64,000 nucleotides of DNA, taken from Devosia soli (GTDB lineage Bacteria; Pseudomonadota; Alphaproteobacteria; Rhizobiales; Devosiaceae). Positions 44,960-54,868 of this stretch are shown here, piece after piece. A program made the position numbers and the translations under genes. The stretch covers positions 295,645 through 359,644 of the forward strand of contig NZ_LAJG01000021.1 in the NCBI RefSeq assembly GCF_000970455.1, given 5' to 3'. Every line of letters starts with the position of its first letter. The first letter of the stretch is position 1. The notes beneath the pieces are model-generated. The model was not told the origin of the DNA, did not search any database, and saw only the letters and a list, made by a program, of their open reading frames with translations.

Positions 44960-46459
44960 TCATCCCGTCTGTTCGTTTTGAGCCCACCAGCCTTCCGGGT
45001 CGATGGGCTCGTTGTTCTGTCGCAGCTCAATATAAAGGGTCGGTTGGGCGTTGCCAGCGTTGGTCGTCACCGTCCGTCCAATTGTGCGTGATCCCATCTG
45101 GCCGAGCGGTTCGCCCATCTGGACGAACTGCCCGATATCGACCGAAATGGTTTCGAGCCCGGCCAGTAGCGCGGTGTAGCCCTGGCCGGTATTGAGAATG
45201 ATGATCTGGCCATAATTGAGATAGGGGCCCTTGTAGAGCACCCAGCCATCGGCCGGCGCAACCACCTGGGCTTCGGCGCGCGTGACGATCGACTGACCCT
45301 GCGAAATGCCGCCAAATCCATCGCTCGTGCCGAACTGGACGACCGTAACCCCATTGGCGGGCTGATCGAGATAGCCGCGGGCCATGGGGAAGGGCACGGC
45401 CGGCTCGGTGCGCGCGGCATTGGCAAAGGCAACGCGGATCGCTTCGGGCGAAAGCTGCGGCATGTCGGACGCGGCAGGCGCCGGCGTCGACGCCTGGTTG
45501 GCACGGGCCGATAGGGCATCGATGAGTTCGCGAAGCGTACTGGCCCGTTCGGCAAGTTCAAGGGCGGCCTGTTCTTCGGTATCGAGCTGGGCGCCAACCT
45601 GTTGGATGCCCTGCTTACGGGCTGCGATCAGGGTAGCGATGCGCAGCTGTTCTTCTTCAAGCACGGCATAATTGGACTTGAGCGTCTGCTCTTCGGCGAG
45701 GGCCTGCTCCTTGATGGTCATCAGCGCCTTGAGGTCGGTGCTGACGGATTCGGCGCGGGCGCGCAGCTGCGGCACGATCGAGGCGATGAGCATGGCGCCG
45801 CGGGCCGAGCCGAGGGCGTCGCTGGGGTCGACGATCAGCGCCGGCGGCGGATTGAGAGAGATGCGCTCGAGCGCCGCCAGGACATTGGCGATCTCGGCAT
45901 CGGCGCCATCGAGGCGGCCGCGCACTTCGAGCTCCTCAACGATGAGATTGGACAGCCGCTCCTCTACATCGGCGACCTCGATTTCGGCGAGCTTGACGCG
46001 CTGGCCGGCGGCGATGAGGGCGGCGTTCTGCCGAGTGCGATCGCCTTCCATCTCGGCGATCTCGGCCTTGAGTTCATCGATGCGCTCGCGGCTCAATTGC
46101 AGGCTAGCTTCGATTTCCTCGAGATCGGCAGCGCTGTTGGCCGCCGTATCGGCACCATCGGCGGGCGGCGCTACGGCATCGGCAGGTGGCGTTGCTTCTC
46201 CTGAGGGCGGGGTAGCGGTCGGCGATGCCGGTGTCTCTGCGGTCGTCGCCGGGACGGTGGTGGTCGTCGTTTCAGCCGGAGCCGGTGTGGTCGCGGCGGG
46301 CAGCGTGGCGTCAGCCGGCTCGGCTTCTGTCGTTGTTGCGGCAGGGGGGGGTGTCGAGGGTGCTGTCACGGACTGGGCAAGCAGTGGCAGCGCGAGGCTG
46401 CCAGCGAGCACGATGCCGCCGAGCATAGCTCTGACGATATGGTCCGGACCAACCGGCAT
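44960..46459 (-). CDS. EnvC-like murein hydrolase activator with degenerate LytM domain
   Basis: The 499-residue protein has a signal peptide, an Ala/Thr/Pro-rich spacer (about 35-100), a long coiled coil (about 105-310), and a C-terminal M23/LytM-like domain. The domain carries PADGWVLYKGPYLNYGQIIILNTGQGYTALL and LYIELRQNNEPIDPEGW. The histidines that bind zinc in active M23 enzymes are absent: the HxxxD, HxH and loop histidines are replaced, and the last motif reads LYIEL. It therefore resembles EnvC, which activates amidases rather than cutting peptidoglycan. ATG 46459 follows AGGAGT and begins the signal peptide. Confidence 0.88.
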   Translation of the reverse strand: MPVGPDHIVRAMLGGIVLAGSLALPLLAQSVTAPSTPPPAATTTEAEPADATLPAATTPAPAETTTTTVPATTAETPASPTATPPSGEATPPADAVAPPADGADTAANSAADLEEIEASLQLSRERIDELKAEIAEMEGDRTRQNAALIAAGQRVKLAEIEVADVEERLSNLIVEELEVRGRLDGADAEIANVLAALERISLNPPPALIVDPSDALGSARGAMLIASIVPQLRARAESVSTDLKALMTIKEQALAEEQTLKSNYAVLEEEQLRIATLIAARKQGIQQVGAQLDTEEQAALELAERASTLRELIDALSARANQASTPAPAASDMPQLSPEAIRVAFANAARTEPAVPFPMARGYLDQPANGVTVVQFGTSDGFGGISQGQSIVTRAEAQVVAPADGWVLYKGPYLNYGQIIILNTGQGYTALLAGLETISVDIGQFVQMGEPLGQMGSRTIGRTVTTNAGNAQPTLYIELRQNNEPIDPEGWWAQNEQTG

Positions 46460-46614
46460 GGACACTCCTGAACACCCGTTCCGCCGGACGGCATCCCGAA
46501 TCACTGCCGCGACATTAGCAAAGGGCTGGAAAACCACTGGTTAACGGCGCTTAACCATAAATTGCCGCGACGCATCTCGTGCCCTAAGGCGCCTAGACGC
46601 TCAAATTAAGGCAG

Positions 46615-47097
46615 TCAATCGCCGCGATGATAGGGGTGGCCGGCAAGAATGGTGGTGGCGCGATATAGCTGTTCGGCGAGCATGATGCGCACCAGTTGAT
46701 GCGGCCAGACCATGGGCGAGAAGCTGAGGGTCATATCCATGGTACGCACATAATCGGGATCAATGCCATCGGCGCCGCCAATGACGAAGGAGACGGCTGG
46801 CCGGCCCTCGTCGCGCCAGCGCTGGAGCAGGCCCGCGAATGCTTCGGAACTGACCGACTTGCCGCGCTCATCGAGCCCGACGACGATACCTTCGGGCAAG
46901 GCCGCGCGAAGCCCTTTGGCTTCTTCGACCTTTCGGGCAGCGGCGGAGCCGGCGCGGGATTCGTTGAGTTCAAAGACCTCAAAACCCGTCAGCGCCAGCG
47001 GTTTGCCGCTCGCGACGGCCCGATCGAGATAGCGGGACACGAGTTCGCGCTCGGGGCCGGACTTCATCCGGCCCACGGCCGCTATGGCGATGCGCAT
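46615..47097 (-). CDS. rlmH: 23S rRNA pseudouridine-1915 N3-methyltransferase RlmH
   Basis: RlmH is a SPOUT methyltransferase acting on the assembled 70S ribosome. The 160-residue protein has SFVIGGADGID (SAM loop) and LSFSPMVWPHQLVRIMLAEQLYRATTI, and ends with the diagnostic HPYHRGD. The N-terminal MRIAIAAVGRMKSGPE is standard. It is co-directional with rsfS upstream (37 bases apart), a common pair. Confidence 0.95.
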   Translation of the reverse strand: MRIAIAAVGRMKSGPERELVSRYLDRAVASGKPLALTGFEVFELNESRAGSAAARKVEEAKGLRAALPEGIVVGLDERGKSVSSEAFAGLLQRWRDEGRPAVSFVIGGADGIDPDYVRTMDMTLSFSPMVWPHQLVRIMLAEQLYRATTILAGHPYHRGD

Positions 47098-47133
47098 GAA
47101 AATATCCTTACGCCGGCCCGGCCGGCGCCGGGG

Positions 47134-47526
47134 TCAGTGGGCGTCGGCGGCGAAGTCCGCCTGCCACATCTTTTCGATGTTATAAAATTCGCGCACTTCG
47201 GGGCGGAAGATATGGACGATCACATCGCCGGTATCGACCAGAACCCAATCGCAATGCGGCAGGCCTTCGACGCGCGGCTTGCCAAAACCCTTGTCACGCA
47301 GGGCGCTGATGATCTGGTCCGCCACGGCGCCGACATGGCGCTGGGAGCGACCGGAGGTCACGATCATGTGGTCGGCAAGCGAGGATTTTCCGGTGATATC
47401 GACCGAGACCGTTTCTTCAGCCTTGGCGTCATCGAGCGTATTGAGGATCAGCTCGACAAGGGAGATATCGGTCGGAGCGGCCGGGGCCGGAGCGGTCGAA
47501 ACCGTATTGGTGGGCAGCGCAGCCAT
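47134..47526 (-). CDS. rsfS: Ribosome silencing factor RsfS
   Basis: RsfS binds uL14 and blocks subunit joining when nutrients are scarce. The 130-residue protein has VELILNTLDDAKAEETVSVDI, ADHMIVTSGRSQRHVGAVAD, and DWVLVDTGDVIVHIFRPEVREFYNIEKMW, all family blocks. The start ATG 47526 follows an AAGG site; an upstream in-frame ATG at 47547 is possible. An extra Pro/Ala-rich leader of about 18 residues precedes the domain. nadD lies upstream on the same strand. Confidence 0.93.
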   Translation of the reverse strand: MAALPTNTVSTAPAPAAPTDISLVELILNTLDDAKAEETVSVDITGKSSLADHMIVTSGRSQRHVGAVADQIISALRDKGFGKPRVEGLPHCDWVLVDTGDVIVHIFRPEVREFYNIEKMWQADFAADAH

Positions 47527-47703
47527 TAGAAACGGCCTTCTGCCCATGCGCGCGCATGGGTCATGCTTTGGGTCAACATCCTTGGTTGTTGATCGGAATA
47601 TTGCGTCGTCTGGGCAAACGGCAAGCCGTTCTTTCCTGTTCCGAAGACAGCGATCACTTCACCGAATATGCGCTTTCGCGCGGTTTTTCGCAAGATCGGG
47701 AGT

Positions 47704-48345
47704 TTAATTCTCGTTAACCTGGGGTTTTCGCGCCCGGATGGCGGTCGAAGACAGCGAAGACTGGCGTCCGTGGAGATAAACCCAGGCAGGGGCAGGAAGG
47801 CGCGCGAGGATCGAAGCGTCTTCTTGGTCGATCTGCCCATGGGCGAGCGCCAGGGCGGTGCGCGAAGCCAGCGCGCGATGGGATGCGCCGGGGCGGGCAT
47901 AGGCTGCGATCGGCAGGGTGGCGGCAATGTCCTGCCAGCGTTCCCAGCGGTGAAAATCGGCCAGGCTATCGGCGCCCATGATCCAGACGAATTTCCGATC
48001 CGGCAGGGCCTGGGCGAGAAAGCGCACCGTCTGCCAGGTGTAGCGGAACCCTTTTTGAGCCTCGAAGCCGGTGACATGGATGCGGGGATTGGCTATGGCC
48101 TCGCGCGCCGCACGGACGCGTTCGGCGAGCGGACGCAGCTCGTCGTGGTTCTTGAGCGGATTGCCGGGCGTCACCAAAACCCACATGGCATCGAGCTCGA
48201 GACGGCGCAGCGTCTCCTCCATCACCAGCAGGTGCCCGGCATGGATGGGATTAAAGCTGCCACCGAAAAGGCCGATGCGCATGCCGCGCGCCGAGGGCGG
48301 CAGGTCGGTGACGCCGGGAATACGGACGGATGAATAAAGGGTCAC
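47704..48345 (-). CDS. nadD: Nicotinate-nucleotide adenylyltransferase NadD
   Basis: NadD makes deamido-NAD from nicotinate mononucleotide and ATP. The 213-residue protein carries GLFGGSFNPIHAGHL (nucleotidyltransferase HxGH motif at about 28-39) and WVLVTPGNPLK. The C-terminal segment SLSSTAIRAR has the ISSTxIR-type motif. A short N-terminal extension (PGVTDLPPSARG) precedes the domain, as in other Rhizobiales. The start is one base from the proA stop, so it belongs to the same operon. Confidence 0.94.
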   Translation of the reverse strand: MTLYSSVRIPGVTDLPPSARGMRIGLFGGSFNPIHAGHLLVMEETLRRLELDAMWVLVTPGNPLKNHDELRPLAERVRAAREAIANPRIHVTGFEAQKGFRYTWQTVRFLAQALPDRKFVWIMGADSLADFHRWERWQDIAATLPIAAYARPGASHRALASRTALALAHGQIDQEDASILARLPAPAWVYLHGRQSSLSSTAIRARKPQVNEN

Positions 48346-48346
48346 G

Positions 48347-49630
48347 TCAGGGTCGAAGCTGGCCAGAGCCGCGAACGCGGTATTTAAAGGAAGTCAGCTG
48401 CTCGACGCCGACGGGGCCGCGCGCGTGCATCTTGCCGGTCGCGATGCCGATTTCGCCGCCGAAACCGAACTCGCCGCCATCGGCGAACTGGGTGGAGGCA
48501 TTGTGGACGAGAATTGCCGAGTCGATCTCGCTGAAGAATTTTTCGACCGCAGCGGGGTCCTCGGCGATGATCGCTTCGGTGTGGTGGCTCGAATAATGTT
48601 CCACGTGGGCGATGGCGGCTTCGAGGCTGTCGACGATTTTGACCGAGATGATCGCGTCCTCGTATTCGGTCTTCCAATCCTCTTCGGTCGCCGGCTTGGC
48701 TTGGGCGATGAGGGACTGGACGGTGGCGTCGCCGCGGATTTCGCAGCCCTTTGCCACCAGCGCATCGATGATGGGTTTGAGGTGGGTCGAGACGACTTCC
48801 TTGTGGACGAGCAGGGTCTCGGCGGCCCCGCAAATACCGGTGCGGCGCATCTTGGAATTGAGCGTGATGGCGACGGCCTTTTCGAGATCGGCCGAGCGAT
48901 CGATATAGACGTGGACGAGCCCCTCGAGGTGGGCAAAGACCGGCACGCGGGCTTCGGACTGGACGCGGGCGACGAGCGATTTGCCGCCACGCGGGACGAT
49001 GACGTCGATATTGCCGGAAAGTCCCTTGAGCATTTCGCCGACGGCGGCGCGGTCGGTCGTGGGAACGAGCTGGACGCCATCTTCGGGGAGGCCGGCCTGC
49101 TTGAGGCCGAGGCGGAGGCAATCGACGAGCGCGCGGGAGGAATGCGCGCTGTCGCTGCCGCCGCGCAGGATGACGGCATTGCCTGATTTGAGGCAGAGCG
49201 CGCCGGCGTCGGCCGTGACGTTGGGGCGGCTTTCATAGATGACGCCGATGACGCCGAGTGGGGTGCGGACGCGCTCGATATGGAGGCCGTTGGGGCGGTC
49301 CCATTCGGAAATGACGGCGCCGACGGGATCGGGCAGTTCGGCAATGGTGCGCAGCGCATCGACAATGCCGTTGAGGCGCGCTTCGGTTAGGAACAGGCGA
49401 TCCTGGAAGGCGTGGGTCATGCCCTTCTGGCGTGCGTTTTCCATGTCGAGCGCATTGGCGGCGAGGATTTCGGCCTGGTGGTCGCTGACGGCCTGTGCGG
49501 CGCCGACAAGGGCAGCATGCTTGCGCTCGGCACTGGCGGTCGCAAGCTTTGAGGCAGCAGCGCGGGCCTTGCGGCCGATGTCGAGCATCAGGGCGGGAAT
49601 GTCGTTCGAGACCATTTCAACAACGCTCAT
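48347..49630 (-). CDS. proA: Gamma-glutamyl phosphate reductase
   Basis: ProA reduces gamma-glutamyl phosphate to the semialdehyde in proline synthesis. The 427-residue aldehyde-dehydrogenase-fold protein shows [37 protein letters not shown], followed by the conserved VPRGGKSLV and the catalytic cysteine in TGICGAAET. Its start overlaps the proB stop (ATGA). Confidence 0.96.
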   Translation of the reverse strand: MSVVEMVSNDIPALMLDIGRKARAAASKLATASAERKHAALVGAAQAVSDHQAEILAANALDMENARQKGMTHAFQDRLFLTEARLNGIVDALRTIAELPDPVGAVISEWDRPNGLHIERVRTPLGVIGVIYESRPNVTADAGALCLKSGNAVILRGGSDSAHSSRALVDCLRLGLKQAGLPEDGVQLVPTTDRAAVGEMLKGLSGNIDVIVPRGGKSLVARVQSEARVPVFAHLEGLVHVYIDRSADLEKAVAITLNSKMRRTGICGAAETLLVHKEVVSTHLKPIIDALVAKGCEIRGDATVQSLIAQAKPATEEDWKTEYEDAIISVKIVDSLEAAIAHVEHYSSHHTEAIIAEDPAAVEKFFSEIDSAILVHNASTQFADGGEFGFGGEIGIATGKMHARGPVGVEQLTSFKYRVRGSGQLRP

Positions 49631-50766
49631 GAATTCATCTCCTCGACGGCTGCGGTCAGCACCAGGTTGTCGCGGTGGATCAGTTCAGTCCGGCTGCCGA
49701 TCCCCAAAAGCTCGACCACCGTGCTCGAGCGCTTGCCCATGGCAAGGCGTGCGTCCTCGCTGTCGAGACCGACAAGGCCGCGGGCAATTTCGCGGCCGTC
49801 TGGATCAACGATGGCTACGGTGTCGCCACGCTCAAAATCTCCAGACACCTTGGTGACGCCGATGGGCAGGAGTGAGCGGCCCTGCTTGAGGGCGCTGGTC
49901 GCGCCGGCATCGACCTGCAGGGTGCCGGCGACGGTGAGTGTACCCATAATCCAGCGCTTTCGCGCCTGGGCACGGGAGCGGGCAGGGTGGAAAAGCGTGT
50001 GGCGGCCGCCCTCGGTCAGGGTTTTGAGCGGATGCATTTCAGTGCCCTTGGCGATGATCATGGCGGTGCCGGCAAGGGTCGCGATCTTGCCGGCTTCGAC
50101 CTTGGTTGTCATGCCGCCACGCGAGAGATGGCTCGCCGCGCCGCCCGCCATGGCTTCGATGGCGGGGGTTATGGCTTCAACCACCGGGATATGCTGGGCG
50201 TTCGGGTCCTTGGCCGGCGGAGCGGTGTAAAGACCGTCGATATCGGAAAGCAGGACGAGGCAATCGGACTCGATCATCGTCGCAACGCGGGCCGAAAGGC
50301 GATCATTGTCGCCATAGCGGATTTCAGCGGTGGCGACGCTGTCGTTCTCGTTGAAGATCGGGATGGCGCCGAGACCGAGCAGGGTCGTCACCGTGGTGCG
50401 CGCATTGAGATAGTAGCGGCGCTCCTCGGTGATGTTGGGGGTGATAAGGATCTGGCCGGTGACGATGGAATGGCGGCCAAGTGCCTCGGCCCAGGCTTGG
50501 GACAGCGCGATCTGCCCGGCGCTCGCAGCAGCCTGGGATTGTTCGAGGGTCAGCGACACGGCGGAAAGGTCGAGAAGGCCCCGGCCGAGCGCAATCGCGC
50601 CCGAGGAGACGACGACGATGTCGCGGCCCTCGGCCTTGAGCGCGGCGATGTCTTCGGCAAGATCATCGAGCCAGGCTTTGCGCAGCTTGCCGGATTTGTC
50701 GACGAGAAGGGCCGAGCCGATTTTTATGGTGATGCGCCGATAGGGGGCGAGAGCGTCGGCGCTCAT
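49627..50766 (-). CDS. proB: Glutamate 5-kinase
   Basis: ProB phosphorylates glutamate, the first step in proline synthesis. The 379-residue protein has the amino-acid kinase domain (about 1-270) with [28 protein letters not shown] and [19 protein letters not shown]-terminal PUA domain follows (about 285-365), so it is the full-length two-domain form. The start ATG 50766 overlaps the obgE stop by the ATGA arrangement; an in-frame ATG four codons earlier is possible. Confidence 0.95.
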   Translation of the reverse strand: MSADALAPYRRITIKIGSALLVDKSGKLRKAWLDDLAEDIAALKAEGRDIVVVSSGAIALGRGLLDLSAVSLTLEQSQAAASAGQIALSQAWAEALGRHSIVTGQILITPNITEERRYYLNARTTVTTLLGLGAIPIFNENDSVATAEIRYGDNDRLSARVATMIESDCLVLLSDIDGLYTAPPAKDPNAQHIPVVEAITPAIEAMAGGAASHLSRGGMTTKVEAGKIATLAGTAMIIAKGTEMHPLKTLTEGGRHTLFHPARSRAQARKRWIMGTLTVAGTLQVDAGATSALKQGRSLLPIGVTKVSGDFERGDTVAIVDPDGREIARGLVGLDSEDARLAMGKRSSTVVELLGIGSRTELIHRDNLVLTAAVEEMNS

Positions 50767-51812
50767 CAGGGCGTCCACTTCTCTTCCGTGGTTGCCTTGC
50801 GCTCGACTTCCAATTCCTCGGCGCGGCTTTCGTCGATGATGGCGAGCACATCGTAGAGCACCTGCTCGACGCCTTCGCCGGTGGCGCCGGAAATGGCGCG
50901 GACATCGGCCTTGCTGACTTTCTTGAGGGCCTTCATCTTGGCCTTGAGCTCTTCGGGGGTCAGCGCGTCGACCTTATTGAGCACAACGATTTCGGGCTTT
51001 TCGGCAAGGATGTCGGCATAGGCGGCAAGCTCATAGCGCACAGCCTTATAGACATGGGCCACGTCTTCATTTGTGCCGTCAATGAGGTGGATGAGGACGC
51101 CACAGCGCTCGATATGGCCGAGGAAACGATCGCCGATGCCGATGCCTTCGCTCGCTCCTTCGATGAGGCCGGGAATATCGGCAAGCACGAATTCGCGCTC
51201 ACCGACGCGGACGACGCCAAGATTGGGATGCAGCGTTGTGAACGGGTAATCGGCGATCTTGGGCTTTGCCGCGGAAACGGCTGCGAGAAAGGTCGACTTG
51301 CCGGCATTGGGCTGGCCCACGAGACCGGCATCGGCGATCAGTTTGAGGCGCAGCCAGATGCCTTTTTCGATGCCCGGCTGGCCGGGATTGGCGTGGCGTG
51401 GCGCCTGGTTGGACGACGTCTTGAAATAAGCGTTGCCGAAGCCGCCATTGCCGCCTTTCAACAATACGACGCGCTGGCCGACTTCGGTGAAATCGGCGAC
51501 CAGGGTTTCCTGGTCTTCCTCGAAGATCTGGGTGCCCTTGGGCACGCGCAGGATAATGTCTTCGCCATTGGCGCCGGCGCGGTTCTTGCCCATGCCGTGG
51601 GTGCCGGTCGGCGCGCGAAAGTGCTGAGCATAGCGGAAGTCGATGAGCGTATTGAGTCCATCGGCGCAAACCGCCACGACATCGCCGCCGCGCCCGCCAT
51701 TGCCGCCATCGGGGCCGCCGAATTCGATGAATTTCTCACGGTGAAAACTGACGGCACCACCGCCGCCATCGCCGGACTTGATGTAGATCTTGGCTTGATC
51801 GAGAAATTTCAT
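50766..51812 (-). CDS. obgE: GTPase Obg/CgtA
   Basis: Obg is an essential GTPase in ribosome (50S) assembly and stress control. The 348-residue protein has the glycine-rich Obg domain ([33 protein letters not shown]). The GTPase G1 motif is GQPNAGKST, with [12 protein letters not shown] (G3) and NKVD (G4). The start at 51812 matches the family N-terminus; the open frame extends upstream without homology. It overlaps the neighbouring GNAT gene by four bases. Confidence 0.96.
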   Translation of the reverse strand: MKFLDQAKIYIKSGDGGGGAVSFHREKFIEFGGPDGGNGGRGGDVVAVCADGLNTLIDFRYAQHFRAPTGTHGMGKNRAGANGEDIILRVPKGTQIFEEDQETLVADFTEVGQRVVLLKGGNGGFGNAYFKTSSNQAPRHANPGQPGIEKGIWLRLKLIADAGLVGQPNAGKSTFLAAVSAAKPKIADYPFTTLHPNLGVVRVGEREFVLADIPGLIEGASEGIGIGDRFLGHIERCGVLIHLIDGTNEDVAHVYKAVRYELAAYADILAEKPEIVVLNKVDALTPEELKAKMKALKKVSKADVRAISGATGEGVEQVLYDVLAIIDESRAEELEVERKATTEEKWTP

Positions 51813-52348
51813 GTGCGTCGTGCCTTCCAGACGCCGAGCGTCAATTGTGTGTCGATATGCTCCACCTCGACGCCGCGCGCAAGGCAGAGCAGCCAGGAGC
51901 GCCCGGTTTCGGCAAAGCCGAGTCGCCGCTGTATAGCCAGCGAGGCGCCGTTGAAATGAAAGACGCCGGAATAAACGACCGGCGCCCGAGAAACCGCAAA
52001 GAACCAATCAAGGCACGCGATCGCCGCTTCGGTCATGATCCCCCGACCCCAAAAGGGCTTTCCGAGCCAGTAGCCGATCACCGGACCATCCTGGGCTGGA
52101 TGAAAGCCGATATGGCCCACATAGCCTTCGCCTTTCAGCTCGATGCAGAAATTGGCGTCATCGACCATGGTGTCGGGATGACGCGTCCTGAGCCAGGCGC
52201 GGGCATCGGAGAGATGGTATGGAAACGGCACGCGCGCAAGATTGCCGGAGACGGCGAAATCGTTGAGGTAATGTGCGATCGGCTCGGCATCCTGAGCGCG
52301 CGGGGCGCGCAGGATCAGGCGTTCGGTTTCGATGATGGGCAGGATCAT
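51809..52348 (-). CDS. GNAT family N-acetyltransferase 1 (RimJ-like)
   Basis: The 179-residue protein begins [24 protein letters not shown] and has [33 protein letters not shown], the acetyl-CoA loop of RimJ/RimL-like enzymes. The start at 52348 overlaps the next gene's stop (ATGA). It is one of four consecutive, co-directional GNAT genes between rpmA and obgE. They share the TERLILR opening and the LGYWLGxPxWGxG-type motif, so they derive from one ancestor. Likely targets are protein N-termini or small molecules; no substrate can be named. Confidence 0.88.
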   Translation of the reverse strand: MILPIIETERLILRAPRAQDAEPIAHYLNDFAVSGNLARVPFPYHLSDARAWLRTRHPDTMVDDANFCIELKGEGYVGHIGFHPAQDGPVIGYWLGKPFWGRGIMTEAAIACLDWFFAVSRAPVVYSGVFHFNGASLAIQRRLGFAETGRSWLLCLARGVEVEHIDTQLTLGVWKARRT

Positions 52349-52869
52349 CGGCGCCACTCCAGAACGAGAAGCGGCTTGCCGCGATGTCGCTCGACGACGC
52401 TTTCGGTGCGTTCTATGACGGCGAAGCCGGTTTTTTCCAGGACGCGCTGCGAGGCGGGATTGGACGCGAGGACGCGGGCGCGGATGATTTCCATGCCAGC
52501 GTCACCGGCTGCGGCGAGCAGGCCCGTGACTGCCTCGGGCGCAAAGCCCTGACCCCATTGGGGTTCGCCTATCCAGTAGCCGAGCTCGGGCGGATTTTCG
52601 GCGCTGAATTTCAGCCCCACGATGCCGATCAGCCGGTCGTCGTCCTGCCGGGCGATGGCATAAGGCCGCTGCTCTGGCTTTCTGGAAAACCGTTCGATGA
52701 ACCCGATGCCGTGCTCGGGCAGATAGGGGAATGGCAGGCTCGCCGTCGGCTCGATCACCTTCCAGTTGTTGACGCCCTCGACGAGGGCATCGAGGTCGCT
52801 CATGACGGGCTGGCGAAGGCGCAAGCGCGACGTGATGATTTCGCTGGGCAACGCATCTCTCAGGCGCAT
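52345..52869 (-). CDS. GNAT family N-acetyltransferase 2
   Basis: The 174-residue protein has SRLRLRQPVMSDLDALV at the start and PPELGYWIGEPQWGQGFAPEA, the acetyl-CoA-binding loop, near residues 95-115. It is the second member of the GNAT cluster. Its end overlaps the start of the first member by four bases. Sequence identity between cluster members appears moderate, so they probably have different substrates. Confidence 0.87.
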   Translation of the reverse strand: MRLRDALPSEIITSRLRLRQPVMSDLDALVEGVNNWKVIEPTASLPFPYLPEHGIGFIERFSRKPEQRPYAIARQDDDRLIGIVGLKFSAENPPELGYWIGEPQWGQGFAPEAVTGLLAAAGDAGMEIIRARVLASNPASQRVLEKTGFAVIERTESVVERHRGKPLLVLEWRR

Positions 52870-53387
52870 AGATCGGTCCTTCTCATGCTCCAGGCGGCGC
52901 GGGTCAATTCGGTCGTGACGTGCTCGACATTGTGCTGCAGCGCCTGGGAAAACCGCATATCTTTTCCCGTCGTCACAAAGCCGAGTCTTGCCTTGAGGCG
53001 CAGCGAAGCCACGTTGTTTCGGTGTGCGCTTGAACGGATCGATGCGTTTTCAGTCTCGCCGAAATGCCAGTCGATCAGGGCGGTGGCCGCCTCGAGCGCG
53101 TAGCCGCGATGCCAATGAGGCCGGGCGATCCAGAAGCCGAGTTCGTTGACGAGGGTGACGCAGCCGATCAGCCCCTTGGTTCGATGCTCGACGATGAAGA
53201 AGGCTTTTTCAGGCGTCGGCACGGGCGCGTTGCGCAGAAAATCGCGCGCCATGGTGAGCGTATAGGGCCAGGGCACCGGCGTCAGCCATTTGGCGACGGC
53301 GAATTCGCTGACGCCAAGGGCGTAGCAGGGGGCATCTTCCGGGCGCGGGGCGCGCAGGATCAGCCGATCGGTCAGGAGTTCGGTCAT
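52860..53387 (-). CDS. GNAT family N-acetyltransferase 3
   Basis: The 175-residue protein starts [25 protein letters not shown]. It has the loop ELGFWIARPHWHRGYALEAATALI, a slightly altered acetyl-CoA motif (HWHRGYALEA). Its end overlaps the second member by 10 bases. It begins with the same TxRLILRAP opening as the others. Confidence 0.87.
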   Translation of the reverse strand: MTELLTDRLILRAPRPEDAPCYALGVSEFAVAKWLTPVPWPYTLTMARDFLRNAPVPTPEKAFFIVEHRTKGLIGCVTLVNELGFWIARPHWHRGYALEAATALIDWHFGETENASIRSSAHRNNVASLRLKARLGFVTTGKDMRFSQALQHNVEHVTTELTRAAWSMRRTDLCA

Positions 53388-53917
53388 CTCTCGCTAAACT
53401 CCAGCCGCATGAGCATCACAGCCTGGCCCTTGAGCGTGCCGTCCTTGTCTTTCGATTCTCCGATCTCGGTAAAACCGAGCTTTTTGAGGACATTGCGCGA
53501 ACCGGAATTGGAGAGGAGCGTGCGTGATCTGAGGGCCGCCGCCCCGGCCGCTCGCGCCGCGTCGACGACGGCTCGGCCCGCTTCGGTGGCGATGCCCTGG
53601 CCCCAATGGGGTTCGCCAAGCCAATAGCCAAGCTCGGGTAGCTCGCCGGGAAGAAGATGCAGCCCCATCGTGCCGACATAGTCGCCGTCGCGCAGGATCG
53701 ACCAGGCAAATTCGGTCTCGCCCCGCGCAATCTCCATTACGAAATGCTCGCCGTCCTTTTTTCCGTAAGGATGGGGCAGGCGCGAGAGCACTTCATGAAT
53801 GCGTTTGTTGTTCGCCAGCTTCGCCATTTGAGGAACATGAGCCATCGCGGGGGTGGCCAAGACCAGGCGCTCGGTGGTCAGCGTCGCGGGCAGGCGGTCC
53901 TTGAGGGCAGTCATCAT
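53384..53917 (-). CDS. GNAT family N-acetyltransferase 4
   Basis: The 177-residue protein has TTERLVLATPAMAHVPQMAK, FAWSILRDGDYVGTMGLHLL and the acetyl-CoA loop LGYWLGEPHWGQGIATEAG. Two ATGs (53917 and 53914) follow a TGGAG site. A larger open frame runs upstream through the terminator of rpmA, which argues against an earlier start. It is the first of the cluster in transcription order. Its end overlaps the third member by four bases. Confidence 0.88.
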   Translation of the reverse strand: MMTALKDRLPATLTTERLVLATPAMAHVPQMAKLANNKRIHEVLSRLPHPYGKKDGEHFVMEIARGETEFAWSILRDGDYVGTMGLHLLPGELPELGYWLGEPHWGQGIATEAGRAVVDAARAAGAAALRSRTLLSNSGSRNVLKKLGFTEIGESKDKDGTLKGQAVMLMRLEFSER

Positions 53918-53931
53918 GTTTCTCCAGAAGC

Positions 53932-53965
53932 GAAAAGGGGAACCGGCTGACCGGTCCCCCTTTGC
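53932..53965 (-). terminator. Terminator after rpmA
   Basis: On the minus strand a 13-bp stem with one mismatch (AAAGGGGGACCGG and CCGGTTCCCCTTT) closes a 4-base loop and is followed by TCGCTTC after TTTT. It lies between rpmA and the first GNAT gene, so rplU-rpmA and the GNAT-obgE run may be separate units with some readthrough. Confidence 0.78.
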
Positions 53966-54032
53966 AGTTCTGGTTTGTCGCCAAACGCCGCCGGGGAACT
54001 GGGTCACCGGCGGGTTGGTCAGGCCTGCCGGG

Positions 54033-54299
54033 TTATTCGGCGGCCTCTGCCGGGAGGACAGACACGTGTACTTTATTGTTCGCGCGGGTGCGGAACGCCA
54101 CGGTGCCATCGACCAGAGCATAGATCGTGTGATCCTTGCCCAGGCCAACACCGGTGCCCACGGCCCAGCGCGTGCCGCGTTGACGGATGATGATGTTGCC
54201 AGCGATGACGGCTTCGCCACCGAACTTCTTCACGCCGAGACGACGGCCAGCGGTATCACGACCGTTGCGGGATGAACCGCCTGCTTTCTTATGTGCCAT
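54033..54299 (-). CDS. rpmA: 50S ribosomal protein bL27
   Basis: The 88-residue protein has [24 protein letters not shown], the conserved bL27 N-terminus, and IIRQRGTRW plus the [14 protein letters not shown] segment. No N-terminal extension is present, so no processing by a Prp-like protease is expected. It lies 14 bases after rplU; the pair is almost universal. The downstream terminator supports an rplU-rpmA unit. Confidence 0.97.
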   Translation of the reverse strand: MAHKKAGGSSRNGRDTAGRRLGVKKFGGEAVIAGNIIIRQRGTRWAVGTGVGLGKDHTIYALVDGTVAFRTRANNKVHVSVLPAEAAE

Positions 54300-54313
54300 G
54301 GTCTAGCTTCCTC

Positions 54314-54868
54314 TTATTCCTGATCGGCCTTGGGAGCGGCCTTTTTGGCCGGGGCCTTCTTCGGCTTGTCAGCCGTTTCGCCTTCAGCGGCAGCGGCCTT
54401 GGTCTCAGCCTTCTTGGGCGCAGCCTTCTTCGGCGCGGCCTTGGCTTCGGTCGTTTCCGAAGTGGCATCTTCTGCCTTGGGGGCCGACTTCTTGGCCGGG
54501 GCCTTTTCGCTCACGGAATCGGTGGCTTCGCTCTTGGCGGCAGCCTTGATCGTCGGCTGGGCGCCGCCGGTCAGGATTTCCGTGATGCGGACGGTGGTCA
54601 GCAGCTGGCGGTGACCGTTGCGGCGACGCGAATTGTGGCGGCGGCGCTTCTTGAAGATGATGACGGTCTTCTGCTTCTTGGTCTCGACCAGCTCGGCAGC
54701 AACGAGTGCGCCTTCCACCAGCGGAGCACCAATCACGTCGCCAACCATGAGGACTTCGTCGAAAGTGACGATGTCGCCGACGGCAGCGTCGAGCTTTTCG
54801 ATCTTGAGGACGTCATTGGCAGCAACCTTATACTGCTTGCCGCCCGTCTTGATGACTGCAAAAGTCAT
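54314..54868 (-). CDS. rplU: 50S ribosomal protein bL21 with long Lys/Ala/Glu-rich C-terminal extension
   Basis: The first ~103 of 184 residues form bL21 ([37 protein letters not shown], which is the RNA-binding part, and [10 protein letters not shown]). After that come about 80 residues of Ala, Lys, Glu and Pro that resemble disordered histone-tail-like sequence, with repeats of [11 protein letters not shown] and PAKKAAPKA type. Such extensions occur in alphaproteobacterial bL21, but E. coli bL21 is only 103 residues. The ATG at 54868 begins the conserved domain; an in-frame upstream ATG would add 23 residues. Confidence 0.95.
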   Translation of the reverse strand: MTFAVIKTGGKQYKVAANDVLKIEKLDAAVGDIVTFDEVLMVGDVIGAPLVEGALVAAELVETKKQKTVIIFKKRRRHNSRRRNGHRQLLTTVRITEILTGGAQPTIKAAAKSEATDSVSEKAPAKKSAPKAEDATSETTEAKAAPKKAAPKKAETKAAAAEGETADKPKKAPAKKAAPKADQE

